A stretch of 64,000 nt of DNA from AP-15 sp963762575 (GCA_963762575.1 CAVXLL010000025.1:1-64000); one strand, 5' to 3'. Counted from the first letter of the stretch, positions 44,674-54,398 are shown. Translations and numbers: made by a program. Notes: generated by a model from the sequence alone, not told the origin.

Positions 44674-45852
44674 TCAGACGACGCCGCGCTGGCGCAGCGC
44701 GGCGATGGCCGTGTCGTCGTAGCCGAGTTCGCGCAGCACGGCGTCGGTGTGCTCGCCCTGATCGGGGGTCGGGCGCAGCTCTTCGGGTTGCGGATAGCCG
44801 TTCATGTGAATCGGCTGGCCGACGACCTTTTGCCGGTCGAGCTTCGGGTGGCTGACCGGCTTAGCGATCCCGAGATGCTGGACTTGCGGATCGGCGAAGG
44901 TCTGGTCGATCGAATTGATCGGCCCGCACGGCACCCCAGCCTTGTTGAGCCGCTCGACCCAATAGGCGTTCGGATGCTGCCGAATGATCTCGTTCAGATG
45001 GGCGTTGAGCGCCGGCCGGTTTCTTGCGCGCGCCACGACCGTCGCGTAATCGGGATTGTCGGCCAGGTCCTTCGAGCCCGCTACCTCGCAAAACCGCCGC
45101 CACAGATTGTCGCCCGAGGCGGCGATGTTGATGTAGCCGTCGGCGGTCTGGAACATGCCGGTGCCCGGCGAGGTCGGGTGGAAATTGCCCTCCTGGCCGG
45201 CAACCTCGCCCTTCATCAGATAACGCGCCGCTTGGAAGTCGAGCATGAAGATTTGCGCTTCCAGCAGTGAGGTATGGACCCATTGCCCTTCGCCGGTGCG
45301 CTCGCGGTTGAGCAGCGCCAGCACGATCCCGTAGGATAATAACAGACCGGCGGAGGTGTCGTTGATCGCGATCCCGACGCGCACCGGGCCTTGGCCAGGA
45401 TGCCCGGTTATCGACATGAGGCCTCCCATTCCCTGAGCGATCTGGTCGACGCCGGCGCGGCCGGCATAGGGCCCGTCCTGGCCAAAGCCGGAGATGCTGC
45501 CATAGACGATGCGCGGGTTGATCTTGCGCACCGCCTCGTAATCGATGCCGAGCCGGTGCTTCACATCAGATTTGTAGTTTTCGACAATGACATCGGCGCG
45601 CTCGGCCAATTTGAAAAAGATCTCCCGGCCCTCGTCGCTCTTCAGGTTCAAGGTCATCGCCCGCTTGTTGCGGTGCAGGTTCTGGAAGTCGGGACCATCG
45701 CGGCGGCTGCCGGTCGCGTCGACCAGCTCGCCAGACGGCTCGATCTTGATCACCTGGGCACCCCAATCAGCGAGCTGGCGCACCGCCGTCGGGCCGGCGC
45801 GATGCGCGGTCAGGTCAATGACAAGAAAGTCGTTGAGTGGGAGTGGGGTCAT
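44674..45852 (-). CDS. CaiB/BaiF family CoA-transferase
   Basis: A 392-residue class III CoA-transferase. The N-terminus PLNDFLVIDLTAHRAGPTAV and the block NLHRNKRAMTLNLKSDEGRE, then FFKLAERADVIVENYKSDVK are typical of the formyl-CoA:oxalate or succinyl-CoA:carboxylate group. The catalytic aspartate is expected in AINDTSAGLLLSYGIVLALL. It moves CoA between carboxylic acids; the acceptor cannot be told. It lies next to hydantoinase and lactonase genes in a catabolic region. Confidence 0.93.
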   Translation of the reverse strand: MTPLPLNDFLVIDLTAHRAGPTAVRQLADWGAQVIKIEPSGELVDATGSRRDGPDFQNLHRNKRAMTLNLKSDEGREIFFKLAERADVIVENYKSDVKHRLGIDYEAVRKINPRIVYGSISGFGQDGPYAGRAGVDQIAQGMGGLMSITGHPGQGPVRVGIAINDTSAGLLLSYGIVLALLNRERTGEGQWVHTSLLEAQIFMLDFQAARYLMKGEVAGQEGNFHPTSPGTGMFQTADGYINIAASGDNLWRRFCEVAGSKDLADNPDYATVVARARNRPALNAHLNEIIRQHPNAYWVERLNKAGVPCGPINSIDQTFADPQVQHLGIAKPVSHPKLDRQKVVGQPIHMNGYPQPEELRPTPDQGEHTDAVLRELGYDDTAIAALRQRGVV

Positions 45853-45872
45853 TGGGCGTTTCTCCAGAGAGA

Positions 45873-45923
45873 GCCCCTCGCCCGCCTGCGACCGCCTGCG
45901 GGGAGAGGGTCGGGGTGAGGGGC
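45873..45923. repeat. GC-rich imperfect hairpin repeat
   Basis: gcccctc and gaggggc form the outer arms, with an inner cccgc/gcggg pair. The sequence belongs to the type of extragenic palindromic element seen often in alphaproteobacterial spacers; related-looking stretches occur at 51094, 55041 and 61533 in this window. It sits between two minus-strand genes and may end or stabilise transcripts. Confidence 0.6.
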
Positions 45924-45938
45924 GCTAGTGATGGAAAC

Positions 45939-47372
45939 TTACACGGCGGGGCGGGAGCGGATTTCGTCAGGGATCTTGCGCGGCAGGAACTGGCCGTCGC
46001 TGAGGCTGGCACGAAACTGGCCGTTCTCGACGACGATTTTGCCGCGCAGGATAGTCATGCTCGGCCAGGCGGCGACCTCGTGGCCCTCCCACGGTGTGTA
46101 GTCGGTCTCGTGCAGATCTTCTTTGCGGATTACGCGCCGGGACCGCGGGTCGAGGAGCACGATGTCGGCGTCCGAGCCGACCGCCAGCGCGCCTTTGCGC
46201 GGGTAGAGGCCCATGATGCGCGCCGCATTCGCCGAGGTGAGGCCGACAAAGTCGGCGAGACTGTAGCCGCGCTTCTCAACCATGTGCGTGTACATTAGCG
46301 ACAGCCGAGGCTCGACGCCGGAATTGCCGCCGGTCGTGTCGTCGATGCGCCGTCCCTGCAGCTTGACCTTCAACGGGCAGCACACCTCGTCCGTCGCGAC
46401 CGCCTGGATCGCGCCGTGGTTGGTTGCCGCCCACAATGCCTCCTGGTCCTTCGCGAATTTGAGCGACGGGTAGGTGTGGAACATTTGCCCGCCCGGGCGC
46501 TTATAGTCCTCGGCGGTGTAAAGCAGGTATTGGTGCAAGGTCTCGCCGTATATCGGATAGCCTTGCGCCCGAGACCGGGCGATCGCAGCCACACCGGTCG
46601 CGGCCGATACATGCACCATGTAGAGTGCGGCGCCCTCGACATTTTCGGCCAGCCGGATCACCCGGTTGAACGACAGGTCCTCGGACAAGGTGTTGTGCAC
46701 CTCGGCCATGTTCTCGAAGCCGACCCGGTCCTCGCGGATCAGCTTCTCGTACATGTGCATGACGATGTCGTTGTCCTCGGCATGGATCGCGGCGAGGCCC
46801 CCCGCCGCCCCGAGGATTTTCAAGACCTCCCAGATGTCGCCGAACTGCACCATCCGCCCTTGCCGGTTGGGCCGGATGTCGGTCGTGAACATCTTGACCG
46901 AGGCATGGCCGTCCTGGATCGCCTCCGGCAGCGGGTCGAGCACGCCTTGTGATAATTTGCCGTGCAGCAGCAGGTGAAAACCGTAATCGCAGTAGCAGGC
47001 CCCGGCCCATTCGCGCTTGCGCAGCTCGATCGATTGCTGCAGCGGCTGGTCGGGCGGGCACGGTGCAAAATCGAGCAATGTGGTCGTGCCGCCATGGAGA
47101 GCGGCGCGGCTGACCTGCTCCGGCGGCGCGCTCAGGAGATCCTCGTTGCGGCCGGGGAACGGGATCGGCGAGCTGCAATGGATGTGCGGGTCGACCCCGC
47201 CCGGCATCACAATCTGTCCTGCGGCATCGACGACCCGTGCGGCGCCGATGTCCGGGAGTGTCCCCGGCCCGCCGACGGCCGCAATTTTACCGCCGCTGAC
47301 GCCGATGTCGGCGGGCTCTGCGCTGCCGCTCGGCATCACTGCCTTGCCGCCGGTAACAATCAGATCAAACAT
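45939..47372 (-). CDS. hydA: Dihydropyrimidinase/hydantoinase
   Basis: A 477-residue metal-dependent amidohydrolase that opens hydantoin or dihydropyrimidine rings. The start at 47372 (MFDLIVTGGKAVMPSGSAEP) matches the family. Metal ligands appear in MPGGVDPHIHCSSPIPFPGR (HxH), and the carboxylated lysine is expected in DGHASVKMFTTDIRPNRQGR. IHAEDNDIVMHMYEKLIRED, VHVSAATGVAAIARSRAQGY and TDEVCCPLKVKLQGRRIDDT complete the pattern. D-hydantoinase and dihydropyrimidinase cannot be separated from sequence alone. It fits with the N-acyl-D-amino-acid deacylase nearby. Confidence 0.9.
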   Translation of the reverse strand: MFDLIVTGGKAVMPSGSAEPADIGVSGGKIAAVGGPGTLPDIGAARVVDAAGQIVMPGGVDPHIHCSSPIPFPGRNEDLLSAPPEQVSRAALHGGTTTLLDFAPCPPDQPLQQSIELRKREWAGACYCDYGFHLLLHGKLSQGVLDPLPEAIQDGHASVKMFTTDIRPNRQGRMVQFGDIWEVLKILGAAGGLAAIHAEDNDIVMHMYEKLIREDRVGFENMAEVHNTLSEDLSFNRVIRLAENVEGAALYMVHVSAATGVAAIARSRAQGYPIYGETLHQYLLYTAEDYKRPGGQMFHTYPSLKFAKDQEALWAATNHGAIQAVATDEVCCPLKVKLQGRRIDDTTGGNSGVEPRLSLMYTHMVEKRGYSLADFVGLTSANAARIMGLYPRKGALAVGSDADIVLLDPRSRRVIRKEDLHETDYTPWEGHEVAAWPSMTILRGKIVVENGQFRASLSDGQFLPRKIPDEIRSRPAV

Positions 47373-47451
47373 GCCGCCCATTCCCCTGCCATTCGGATGG
47401 CCGGCATAGTGCACAGGACCGCGCGGTCTGGCTATGTCCGAGCATTCTTCG

Positions 47452-47887
47452 TCATCCTCCCGGACCCCGGCTAAAGATCGCGTTGGCGGCTTGCCTTTGC
47501 GCCGGCGACAGGGTCGCGTACAGCGCTTCCAGTGCCGGCAGAAACCTTTTCATTCCGGCGAGCTCCATCTCGTCGTACTGAATCTCGGCGCGCAGAGAGT
47601 TCGACCGCACTGGCGTTCGCCGGCGGCGACTGCGGCGCGCTCGCCTCCGCCCGGGCATTCTGCCGCATGACATTGGCGACGGCGTTGAACTGGGCTTCCT
47701 GCGCCGGCGTGATCTGCACTCTTTGATGGAGGCTCGCAATATTGGCCTCGACATTTGGCGGCTGCGCAGGGGGCTGGGCTTGGGCCAGCAAAACCTCCGG
47801 CGGCATGCCGGCCGCCGCGATTTGAGGACTCGCTACAATCGACAAACAGCCAAACAGCCAGGCGGCCGCAAGAAATCGTTCCGACAT
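47452..47887 (-). pseudogene. Spy/CpxP-like periplasmic protein, frameshifted
   Basis: The first frame (from 47887) gives a signal peptide MSERFLAAAWLFGCLSIVAS and a helical region ASLHQRVQITPAQEAQFNAV with the family LTPxQ motif. After about residue 90 (near 47610) it degenerates. The other frame then reads SLRAEIQYDEMELAGMKRFL, PALEALYATLSPAQRQAANA, the second LTxxQ motif, and ends IFSRGPGG. Together they form a normal Spy/CpxP-like chaperone of about 145 residues. One base is lost or gained between them. An assembly error would make it intact. Confidence 0.78.
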
Positions 47888-47972
47888 ATTAAATCATTCT
47901 CCTGGTTCAATCGCCCTGTGGTTAGGCCGACCCGCTATAGAGAGAAGAGAATGGCAGCTTTATGGCTCGCAA

Positions 47973-49187
47973 TCAGCCGGGAGCAGCCCCTTGCGTCGCC
48001 GTCTCGAGCATATAGAGCGACTGGCTCGCCGCCATGAACAGGCGGTCGCGCTTGGGCCCGCCGAAGGTCAGGTTCGCGCACACTTCGGGCAGCCGGATGC
48101 GGCCGATCAGCTTTCCCGCCGGGTTGAACACCAACACCCCGGCATAACCCAACGGAGCATTCGAGGCGCACCACAGATTGCCGAAGACGTCGGCGCACAT
48201 GTCGTCGGGTCCGCATTTGACGCCGTCTACCGTCATGTCGGTGAACTGGCGCTTGTTGGTGAGTTTTGTGCCTTGCACGTCGAAGGCATAGATGTTCCGA
48301 TCGCCGCCCGGCCCGGCATCGCCTGGCCCCTTGCCGGTGCTGATCAAGTAGAATGTCTGGTGATCGGGCGAAAAACAGAGGCCGTTGGGGTCGGGGAACT
48401 CTTCCTCGGAAGCCACCACCTCGAGCTTGCCGCTCGGGTCCCAGCGATAAGTATTGGTCGGTAATTCCCGCTTGCGTCCGCCGATCACGCCGGCGTCCGG
48501 TGCGCCGATGCGTGGGTTCAAGATCCCTTGCGGGTTGGCAGGGCCGCCGGCCTCGTCCGGATGACCCTCGGCCATTTGGTCGCCATAACCGGGATCGGTG
48601 AACCAGATGCTGCCATCGGGATGCGGCGCCACGCCGTTTGGTGAATTCAGCGGCTTGCCGTCGTATGAATCGGCGATTACAGTCATTGTCCCATCGTGCT
48701 CCCAACGCACGAGGCGCCGTGTGAAGTCCTCGCACGACAAGAGCCTGCCTTGAAAATCGAAGGCATTGCCATTGGCGTTGCTGGACGGCCGGCGGAACAC
48801 GGTCACCCGGCCGTCATCCCAGATATAGCGGTAAAGGGTGTTACCCGAGACATCGCTGAAGACGAGATACTGGCCCTGGTTCGACCACGTCGGTCCCTCC
48901 GCCCACAGCGCCCCGGTCCACACCCGATAGATCGCGCCCTGCGCCCGCCTGAGGGGGAGAAAGGACGGGTCGACGACGATCACGTCCGGGTCCGGATAAA
49001 TCGAGGGGTGTCCTCGCGCAAAGTCGCGCGGCGGGTTGCTGATGACGGTGGCCGGCATCCCGAGATTGGCGTTTTGCTGAGCGCGGGCGAGGCTTGGTGC
49101 GAGCGCCGCCGCGCCGATCAGACCCGCCGAACCGGCGATCAGGCTGCGGCGCGCCACCGCTTGGCGGCGAACGGGTTTTTGCGTCAC
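47973..49187 (-). CDS. SMP-30/gluconolactonase-like protein, Tat-exported
   Basis: A 404-residue beta-propeller lactonase of the SMP-30/LRE family. A twin-arginine signal (ARRSLIAGSAGLIGAAALAP) directs it to the periplasm. The core has AEGPTWSNQGQYLVFSDVSG with the metal-binding glutamate, then SPNGVAPHPDGSIWFTDPGY, and PDPNGLCFSPDHQTFYLIST with DMCADVFGNLWCASN. Such enzymes hydrolyse sugar or aromatic lactones. It is divergent from the D-aminoacylase gene. The substrate is not evident. Confidence 0.92.
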   Translation of the reverse strand: MTQKPVRRQAVARRSLIAGSAGLIGAAALAPSLARAQQNANLGMPATVISNPPRDFARGHPSIYPDPDVIVVDPSFLPLRRAQGAIYRVWTGALWAEGPTWSNQGQYLVFSDVSGNTLYRYIWDDGRVTVFRRPSSNANGNAFDFQGRLLSCEDFTRRLVRWEHDGTMTVIADSYDGKPLNSPNGVAPHPDGSIWFTDPGYGDQMAEGHPDEAGGPANPQGILNPRIGAPDAGVIGGRKRELPTNTYRWDPSGKLEVVASEEEFPDPNGLCFSPDHQTFYLISTGKGPGDAGPGGDRNIYAFDVQGTKLTNKRQFTDMTVDGVKCGPDDMCADVFGNLWCASNAPLGYAGVLVFNPAGKLIGRIRLPEVCANLTFGGPKRDRLFMAASQSLYMLETATQGAAPG

Positions 49188-49371
49188 CGATGCTCCTCCC
49201 TTTTGCCCTGGCTTGCGCGATCTTGGACCCGCTGCTCAGCGGGGGCAACCGCCCACCTCGCCGATGCCAGCCATGCGGCAGAAGAAGACCCATGCTGTCG
49301 ATTTCACGGTGCAGGTCCGCCCCATGCGGCGTGTTACACTCTCTTCGAAACGTTCGAAGAAAGGGATACCG

Positions 49372-51075
49372 ATGGCGTATGATCTGTTGATCCGCAACGG
49401 CCGGATCGTCGATGGCTCGGGGATGCCGGCGTTCCGCGGCGATGTCTGGATTAAGGACGGAAAAATCGCCGGGATCGGCAAATTGAGCGGTCCTGCCACG
49501 CGGACGATCGACGCCGAGGGCCGGGTCGTCGCGCCCGGTTTCATCGACAATCACTGCCACTACGACGCGCAGGTCACCTGGGACCCGTTGTGCTCCTACT
49601 CCTGCGACCACGGCGCGACGACCGTGATCTTCGGAAATTGCTCGCTGTCTCTGGCCCCGGTGCGCAAGGGCAAGGAGGAGCGCCTGGCCGAGTTCCTGTC
49701 CTACGTCGAAGCGATCCCGATGGAGGTATTGCGCACCGTCGAATTCAGCTGGGAGTCGATGCCGCAATATCTCGACCAGCTCGACCATCATCTCGGCGTC
49801 AATGTCGGCAACCTGATCGGCCACACCGCCGTGCGCTATTACGTAATGGGCGACGACTGCCAGAAGCGCGCCGCGACCGACGACGAAATAACACAGATGC
49901 AAGACCTCGTGCGCGACGGCATGAAAGCCGGCGCATTGGGTCTCTCGGTGTCGCGCAACCAGGGCCATTACGACCCGCAGGGCGTGCACATCCCGGCATT
50001 GTGGGCTGACGAAAAGGAGATCTTCGCGCTCGGCGACGTACTGCGCGAATTAGGCACCGGGCTCATCCAATCGGGCGGCGGCAATGGCGCCGAGGTCAAG
50101 AACGCGCTGATGAGCCGGCTCTCCGAAGCCACTGGCCGCACGGTCGTCTACAACAATCTCAGCCAGTCGATGCGCCGGCCCGACGAGTGGAAAAAGCAGA
50201 TGGCGCAGATCGATGCGACGACCGCTAGGGGCATCCGCGCCTATCCGATGTGCACGCCGAACCGCATCACCGATTATTTCACGATGCGCAATACTCAGGA
50301 ATTCCGCGGCTTGCCGACCTGGCACCCGATCCTCATCGCGTCGGACGAGGAGAAATTGCGCGCCTACAGCGACCCCGAAATCCGCAAGAAGCTGCACGCC
50401 GAGGCGGTCGAGTTCAAGGTCGAGACGCCGCCGCCGGGGATCTGCCGTACTTGGTGGGACTACATGGAGGTGCAGACCGCCGTATTGCCAAAGAACAAGA
50501 TCTTCGAAGGCAAAACCGTGGGACAGATCGCGCAGATGCAGGGCAAGGGCATTATCGACGCCTTTCTCGATCTCGTCGTCGAGGAGAACCTCGACACCGA
50601 GTTCCTCCACGGCGAGATCAATGTCGACACCGCGGCAATGGCGCAGATCCTGACATACCCGAACGCCATCATCGGGTTGTCGGACGGCGGCGCGCATGTT
50701 CAGTTCCAGAGCGGTTTCGGCTTCAGCACCCGGCTTCTCTCCGAATGGGTGCGCGAGAAGCAGGCGATGTCATTGGAACAGGCGGTACGCCGGCTGACCT
50801 TTGATTCCGCCTCGATCTTCGGGCTCTACGATCGCGGCCTGCTGCGCCCCGGCATGGTCGCCGACATCGTGATCTTCGATCCCGACACGGTGCGCCCCTT
50901 GCCGCTCGAAGTCGTGCACGACTTCCCGACCGGCGCCAAGCGCATCAAGGAACCGGCCGCGGGCATCATGGCGACAGTCGTCAACGGTGAAGTCCTGATG
51001 GAGGACGGCAAGCACACCGGCGCGCTCCCCGGCCGCGTCCTCCGCAACACCTACTACCAAGCTCACCGAGCCTAA
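49372..51075 (+). CDS. N-acyl-D-amino-acid deacylase / D-aminoacylase family amidohydrolase
   Basis: A 567-residue amidohydrolase. I start it at 49372 (MAYDLLIRNGRIVDGSGMPA), where aaaggga precedes the ATG, rather than at 49213. GRVVAPGFIDNHCHYDAQVT holds the HxH metal motif; TVIFGNCSLSLAPV is the family cysteine-ligand region; GLSDGGAHVQFQSGFGFSTR contains the catalytic aspartate. The end LPLEVVHDFPTGAKRIKEPA is typical of D-aminoacylases. It could release D-amino acids from N-acyl or N-carbamoyl forms produced by the nearby hydantoinase (inference). Confidence 0.92.
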   Translation: MAYDLLIRNGRIVDGSGMPAFRGDVWIKDGKIAGIGKLSGPATRTIDAEGRVVAPGFIDNHCHYDAQVTWDPLCSYSCDHGATTVIFGNCSLSLAPVRKGKEERLAEFLSYVEAIPMEVLRTVEFSWESMPQYLDQLDHHLGVNVGNLIGHTAVRYYVMGDDCQKRAATDDEITQMQDLVRDGMKAGALGLSVSRNQGHYDPQGVHIPALWADEKEIFALGDVLRELGTGLIQSGGGNGAEVKNALMSRLSEATGRTVVYNNLSQSMRRPDEWKKQMAQIDATTARGIRAYPMCTPNRITDYFTMRNTQEFRGLPTWHPILIASDEEKLRAYSDPEIRKKLHAEAVEFKVETPPPGICRTWWDYMEVQTAVLPKNKIFEGKTVGQIAQMQGKGIIDAFLDLVVEENLDTEFLHGEINVDTAAMAQILTYPNAIIGLSDGGAHVQFQSGFGFSTRLLSEWVREKQAMSLEQAVRRLTFDSASIFGLYDRGLLRPGMVADIVIFDPDTVRPLPLEVVHDFPTGAKRIKEPAAGIMATVVNGEVLMEDGKHTGALPGRVLRNTYYQAHRA

Positions 51076-51093
51076 ACCCGGTCCTGCGGTTCC

Positions 51094-51117
51094 CGCTCTC
51101 CCGCCTGTGGGAGAGCG
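51094..51117. terminator. Hairpin between convergent genes
   Basis: cgctctccc, gcctgt, gggagagcg form a perfect 9-base stem with a six-base loop. It sits in the 58-base gap between the stops of the D-aminoacylase gene and the convergent paoC-like gene, so it can serve both strands. No U-tract follows. Confidence 0.7.
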
Positions 51118-51133
51118 GCCGCGCCTCAGGCCC

Positions 51134-53368
51134 TCAATCCCGCATCAACTTGTCGAGCGTGATCGGCAACTCGCGCACGCGCTTCCCGGTCGCATGATAG
51201 ATCGCGTTGGCGATCGCTGCCGCAACGCCGACGATGCCAATCTCGCCCAGCCCCTTGATGCCGAGCGGATTGACGATGTCGTCCGGTTCGTCGACGAAGA
51301 TGACCTCGATGTCGTGCACGTCGGCGTTCACCGGGACATGATATTCGGCAATGTTCGCATTCATGATGCGGCCGTATTTGTGATCGACGAGCGTTTCCTC
51401 GTGCAGCGCCATTCCGATGCCCCACACCACCCCGCCGATGATCTGACTGGTCGCGGTCTTGGTGTTGAGGATGCGGCCGGCCGCGACTGCGCTGACGATG
51501 CGCGTGACACGGAGAACGCCGAGCTGCTCGTCGACCTTGACCTCGGCGTAGACCGCCGAATGAGTGTTGTGCGCATGTGAGCCGTCATCGGCGAAGGTGG
51601 TGGATTTCTCCTGCTCGATGCGGTCTAGGGCGCCATGCCGCATCGCATCCGCAATCGACACTGCGCGCGATGCATCGCGCTTACCCACGAGCTTGCCGTC
51701 GATAAGCGCGACCTCGTCTGGCGTTGCGTCCGCGAACGGCGAATTCGGCATCTGCTTGGCGAGACGCAGCAGTTCCTCGCGGACTGCGTCAGCTGTCGTC
51801 ACGATCCCGTTCGACACCGAGGCCGCAATCCATGATCCGCCTTCGACCGGCGATTGCGGCAAGGTCGAATCGCCGAGCTTGATCGTGACGTTGTCGAGCG
51901 GCAGCCCGAGCATCTCGGCCGCGACCTGCGCCATAATCGTGTAGGTGCCGGTGCCGATGTCGGAGGTGGCGCAGGAAACCTCCGCATGTCCGTTGGCGGT
52001 GAGCACGATGCGCACCGCGATCGGCACCTGCAGCGCTTCCCAGACGCCGGTCGCCATGCCCCAGCCGACCAGCTCGTTGCCGTCGCGCATCGAGCGCGGC
52101 TCGGGGCTGCGCTTGTCCCAGCCGAAAGCTTCCGCACCCTGGCGATAGCAATCGCGCAGGCTCTTGCTGCTGTACGGCCGGTCGGCGTGCTGGTCGCGAT
52201 CCGAGTAACACCGCAGGCGAAGCTCGAGCGGATCGAGCTTAAGTGCGACAGCGAGTTCATCCATCGCGCATTCGAGCGCGTAGACGCCGGGCGCGGCGCT
52301 GGGGGCACGCATGTCGCATGGCGTCGCAAGATCGAGCCGCGCGAGCTTGTGCGTGTATTTCGCATGTGCGCTCTTGTAGAGCAGGCCGGACCAGCCGGTC
52401 TCTTGCCGATGGAACTCTTCGTACTGGGACGTCACCGTAACCGCATCGTGGGTGATCGCGTGGAGCGTTCCGTCGGCTCTTGCGCCCAGCTCTATCTGCT
52501 GGATCATCGCAGGCCGGTACCCGAGCACATACATCTGCTGCCGGGTCAGCACGAGGCGCACTGAGCGCTTCAGCGCGCGCGCCGCCAGCGCGGCCAGGAC
52601 CACGTTGTATATCGGGCGCAGCCCGGAACCGAATGCGCCGCCGACAAACAGCGAGATGACGCGCACATCGTCGGCTTCCAATCCCAGCACTCCGCACAGA
52701 TAGCGCTGCACGTTCTGCACGCCTTGGGTCTTGTCGTAGACCGTCAGCTTGCCGCTGCTCTCGAAGATCACCGTCGAGGCATAGAGTTCCATCGGGTTGT
52801 GGTGCTCGATCGGAACATGATACTCGCCTCGGTGGCGCGCCTCGCTTGTGGTGAAGGCCGTTTCGGCCATGCCGCGCGGCTTTGGCGGGGCAAATGGGTT
52901 CTCAGCTGGGTTTGCGGGAGCCTGCAACGCGAACGCTGCATCACGCTGGCGATGCAAATCCGTGACGTGCTCTTCCTTGTCGTATTCCACACGGACCAGC
53001 GTCGCAGCGAAACGCGCGACCTCTGGCTCTTCGGCGATCACCAGCCCGATCGGCTGGCCGCTGAACCAAATCCGGTCGTCATAGAGCGGCCGGTACGGCG
53101 ACCCTTCCGGAGCTACGTCGTCCTTGTAAGCGCTGTCGGCGCTCGCCATGGGTGGCCGATTTTGATGCGTCAGCACGTCGATCACGCCTGGAACGGAAAG
53201 CGCCTCGCTCGCATCGATCCGAGCAATCCGGCCCTTGGCGATCGCGGAGGTAACGACGCTGGCATGCGCGAGCCCCGCAGTATTGAATTCGCCGGCGTAT
53301 TTCGCGGCGCCGGTGACCTTGGCACGGCCATCAACGCGGGATGTGGCGGTGCCGATGTAAGTTGTCAT
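51134..53368 (-). CDS. paoC: Molybdenum aldehyde dehydrogenase, large subunit (PaoC/YagR-like)
   Basis: A 744-residue molybdopterin-binding subunit of the xanthine oxidase family. RVDGRAKVTGAAKYAGEFNT opens the first domain; VISLFVGGAFGSGLRPIYNV and MRAPSAAPGVYALECAMDEL bind the cofactor; GTGTYTIMAQVAAEMLGL and GGSWIAASVSNGIVTTADAV follow; GLGEIGIVGVAAAIANAIYH carries the catalytic glutamate near the C-terminus. It oxidises aldehydes, often aromatic ones, in the periplasm in E. coli. It is the third of three genes in order small, FAD, large. The molybdenum cofactor is probably the cytosine dinucleotide form, and its insertion chaperone (PaoD) is not seen here. Confidence 0.93.
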   Translation of the reverse strand: MTTYIGTATSRVDGRAKVTGAAKYAGEFNTAGLAHASVVTSAIAKGRIARIDASEALSVPGVIDVLTHQNRPPMASADSAYKDDVAPEGSPYRPLYDDRIWFSGQPIGLVIAEEPEVARFAATLVRVEYDKEEHVTDLHRQRDAAFALQAPANPAENPFAPPKPRGMAETAFTTSEARHRGEYHVPIEHHNPMELYASTVIFESSGKLTVYDKTQGVQNVQRYLCGVLGLEADDVRVISLFVGGAFGSGLRPIYNVVLAALAARALKRSVRLVLTRQQMYVLGYRPAMIQQIELGARADGTLHAITHDAVTVTSQYEEFHRQETGWSGLLYKSAHAKYTHKLARLDLATPCDMRAPSAAPGVYALECAMDELAVALKLDPLELRLRCYSDRDQHADRPYSSKSLRDCYRQGAEAFGWDKRSPEPRSMRDGNELVGWGMATGVWEALQVPIAVRIVLTANGHAEVSCATSDIGTGTYTIMAQVAAEMLGLPLDNVTIKLGDSTLPQSPVEGGSWIAASVSNGIVTTADAVREELLRLAKQMPNSPFADATPDEVALIDGKLVGKRDASRAVSIADAMRHGALDRIEQEKSTTFADDGSHAHNTHSAVYAEVKVDEQLGVLRVTRIVSAVAAGRILNTKTATSQIIGGVVWGIGMALHEETLVDHKYGRIMNANIAEYHVPVNADVHDIEVIFVDEPDDIVNPLGIKGLGEIGIVGVAAAIANAIYHATGKRVRELPITLDKLMRD

Positions 53369-53381
53369 GGCTTGCTCCTGC

Positions 53382-54398
53382 TCACCGGATTTTCTTATCG
53401 AACTGCGACTGGGGCGTGCCGGCCGCCGCCTGCGTCAGCGCGCGGAGGATGGCGCGGCGAGCGAGATCGATCTTGAAGGCGTTGTGCTCGAAGCCCTTGG
53501 CGTCATGCAGCAAGACGTCCGCGGCGTGAGCGAACGTCGCCTGGCTGGCGGGCTGTCCGCGCAGCGACGCTTCGGCCGAGGGGTCGCGCCAAGGCTTGTG
53601 CGCGATGCCACCGAGCGCCAGACGGGTCTCCTTGATCGCGTTTCCTTCCAACTCCAAGGCGGCCGCGACGGATACCAGCGCGAACGCATAGGAGAGGCGA
53701 TCACGGATTTTCAGGTAGGTGTAATTTGCCGCAAAGCCGCGCGCCGGAAGCTCGACCGCCGTGACGATTTCGTTCGGTTGCAAGTTCGTGTCGCGCTGCG
53801 GCGTGTTCTCCGGCAGCCGATGGAAATCCGCAAACGCAATCGCGCGCGCCCCTGCCGGCCCGGCGACATGGACCGTGGCGTCGAGTGCGGCCAATGCCAC
53901 GCACATGTCGGAGGGGTGCGTTGCAATGCAGGCCTCGCTCGTACCCAGGATCGCGTGCATGCGGTTGAGGCCCGTGATAGCGGAGCAGCCGCTGCCGGGC
54001 TCGCGTTTGTTGCATGAGGTCGCGGTATCATAAAAGTAGTAGCAGCGCGTACGTTGCAGCAGATTGCCGCCGGTCGACGCCATGTTGCGCAGCTGTGGCG
54101 AGGCGCCGGCCAGTATCGCGCTCGCGAGCATCGGATAACGTTGCGCGATCAGCGGGTGATAGGCGAGGTCGGAATTCGGCACCAGCGCGCCGATCCGCAA
54201 TCCCCCGTCCGCCGTCTCGTCGACGCTCTTCAGCGGCAACCGCGAGATGTCGATCAGCTGCGAGGGGCGTTCGACATCCTCCTTCATCAGGTCGATCAGG
54301 TTGGTGCCGCCGGCGATGAATTTCGCCGTCGGATCGGCGGCGATCTGGCGCACCGCGTCGGCGACGTCGGTGGCTCTTGCGTACTGGAAATTGATCAT
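53382..54398 (-). CDS. paoB: FAD-binding subunit of aldehyde dehydrogenase (PaoB/YagS-like)
   Basis: A 338-residue subunit. The FAD motif FIAGGTNLIDLMKEDVERPS lies near residue 27 and ASPQLRNMASTGGNLLQRTR near 95. Directly after comes CYYFYDTATSCNKREPGSGC, the insertion that in E. coli PaoB binds an extra [4Fe-4S] cluster not found in xanthine dehydrogenase; all expected cysteines are present. The C-terminal domain includes RLSYAFALVSVAAALELEGN and the usual helical end. The start at 54398 overlaps the stop of the small subunit (ATGA), so the subunits are translated together. Confidence 0.94.
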   Translation of the reverse strand: MINFQYARATDVADAVRQIAADPTAKFIAGGTNLIDLMKEDVERPSQLIDISRLPLKSVDETADGGLRIGALVPNSDLAYHPLIAQRYPMLASAILAGASPQLRNMASTGGNLLQRTRCYYFYDTATSCNKREPGSGCSAITGLNRMHAILGTSEACIATHPSDMCVALAALDATVHVAGPAGARAIAFADFHRLPENTPQRDTNLQPNEIVTAVELPARGFAANYTYLKIRDRLSYAFALVSVAAALELEGNAIKETRLALGGIAHKPWRDPSAEASLRGQPASQATFAHAADVLLHDAKGFEHNAFKIDLARRAILRALTQAAAGTPQSQFDKKIR

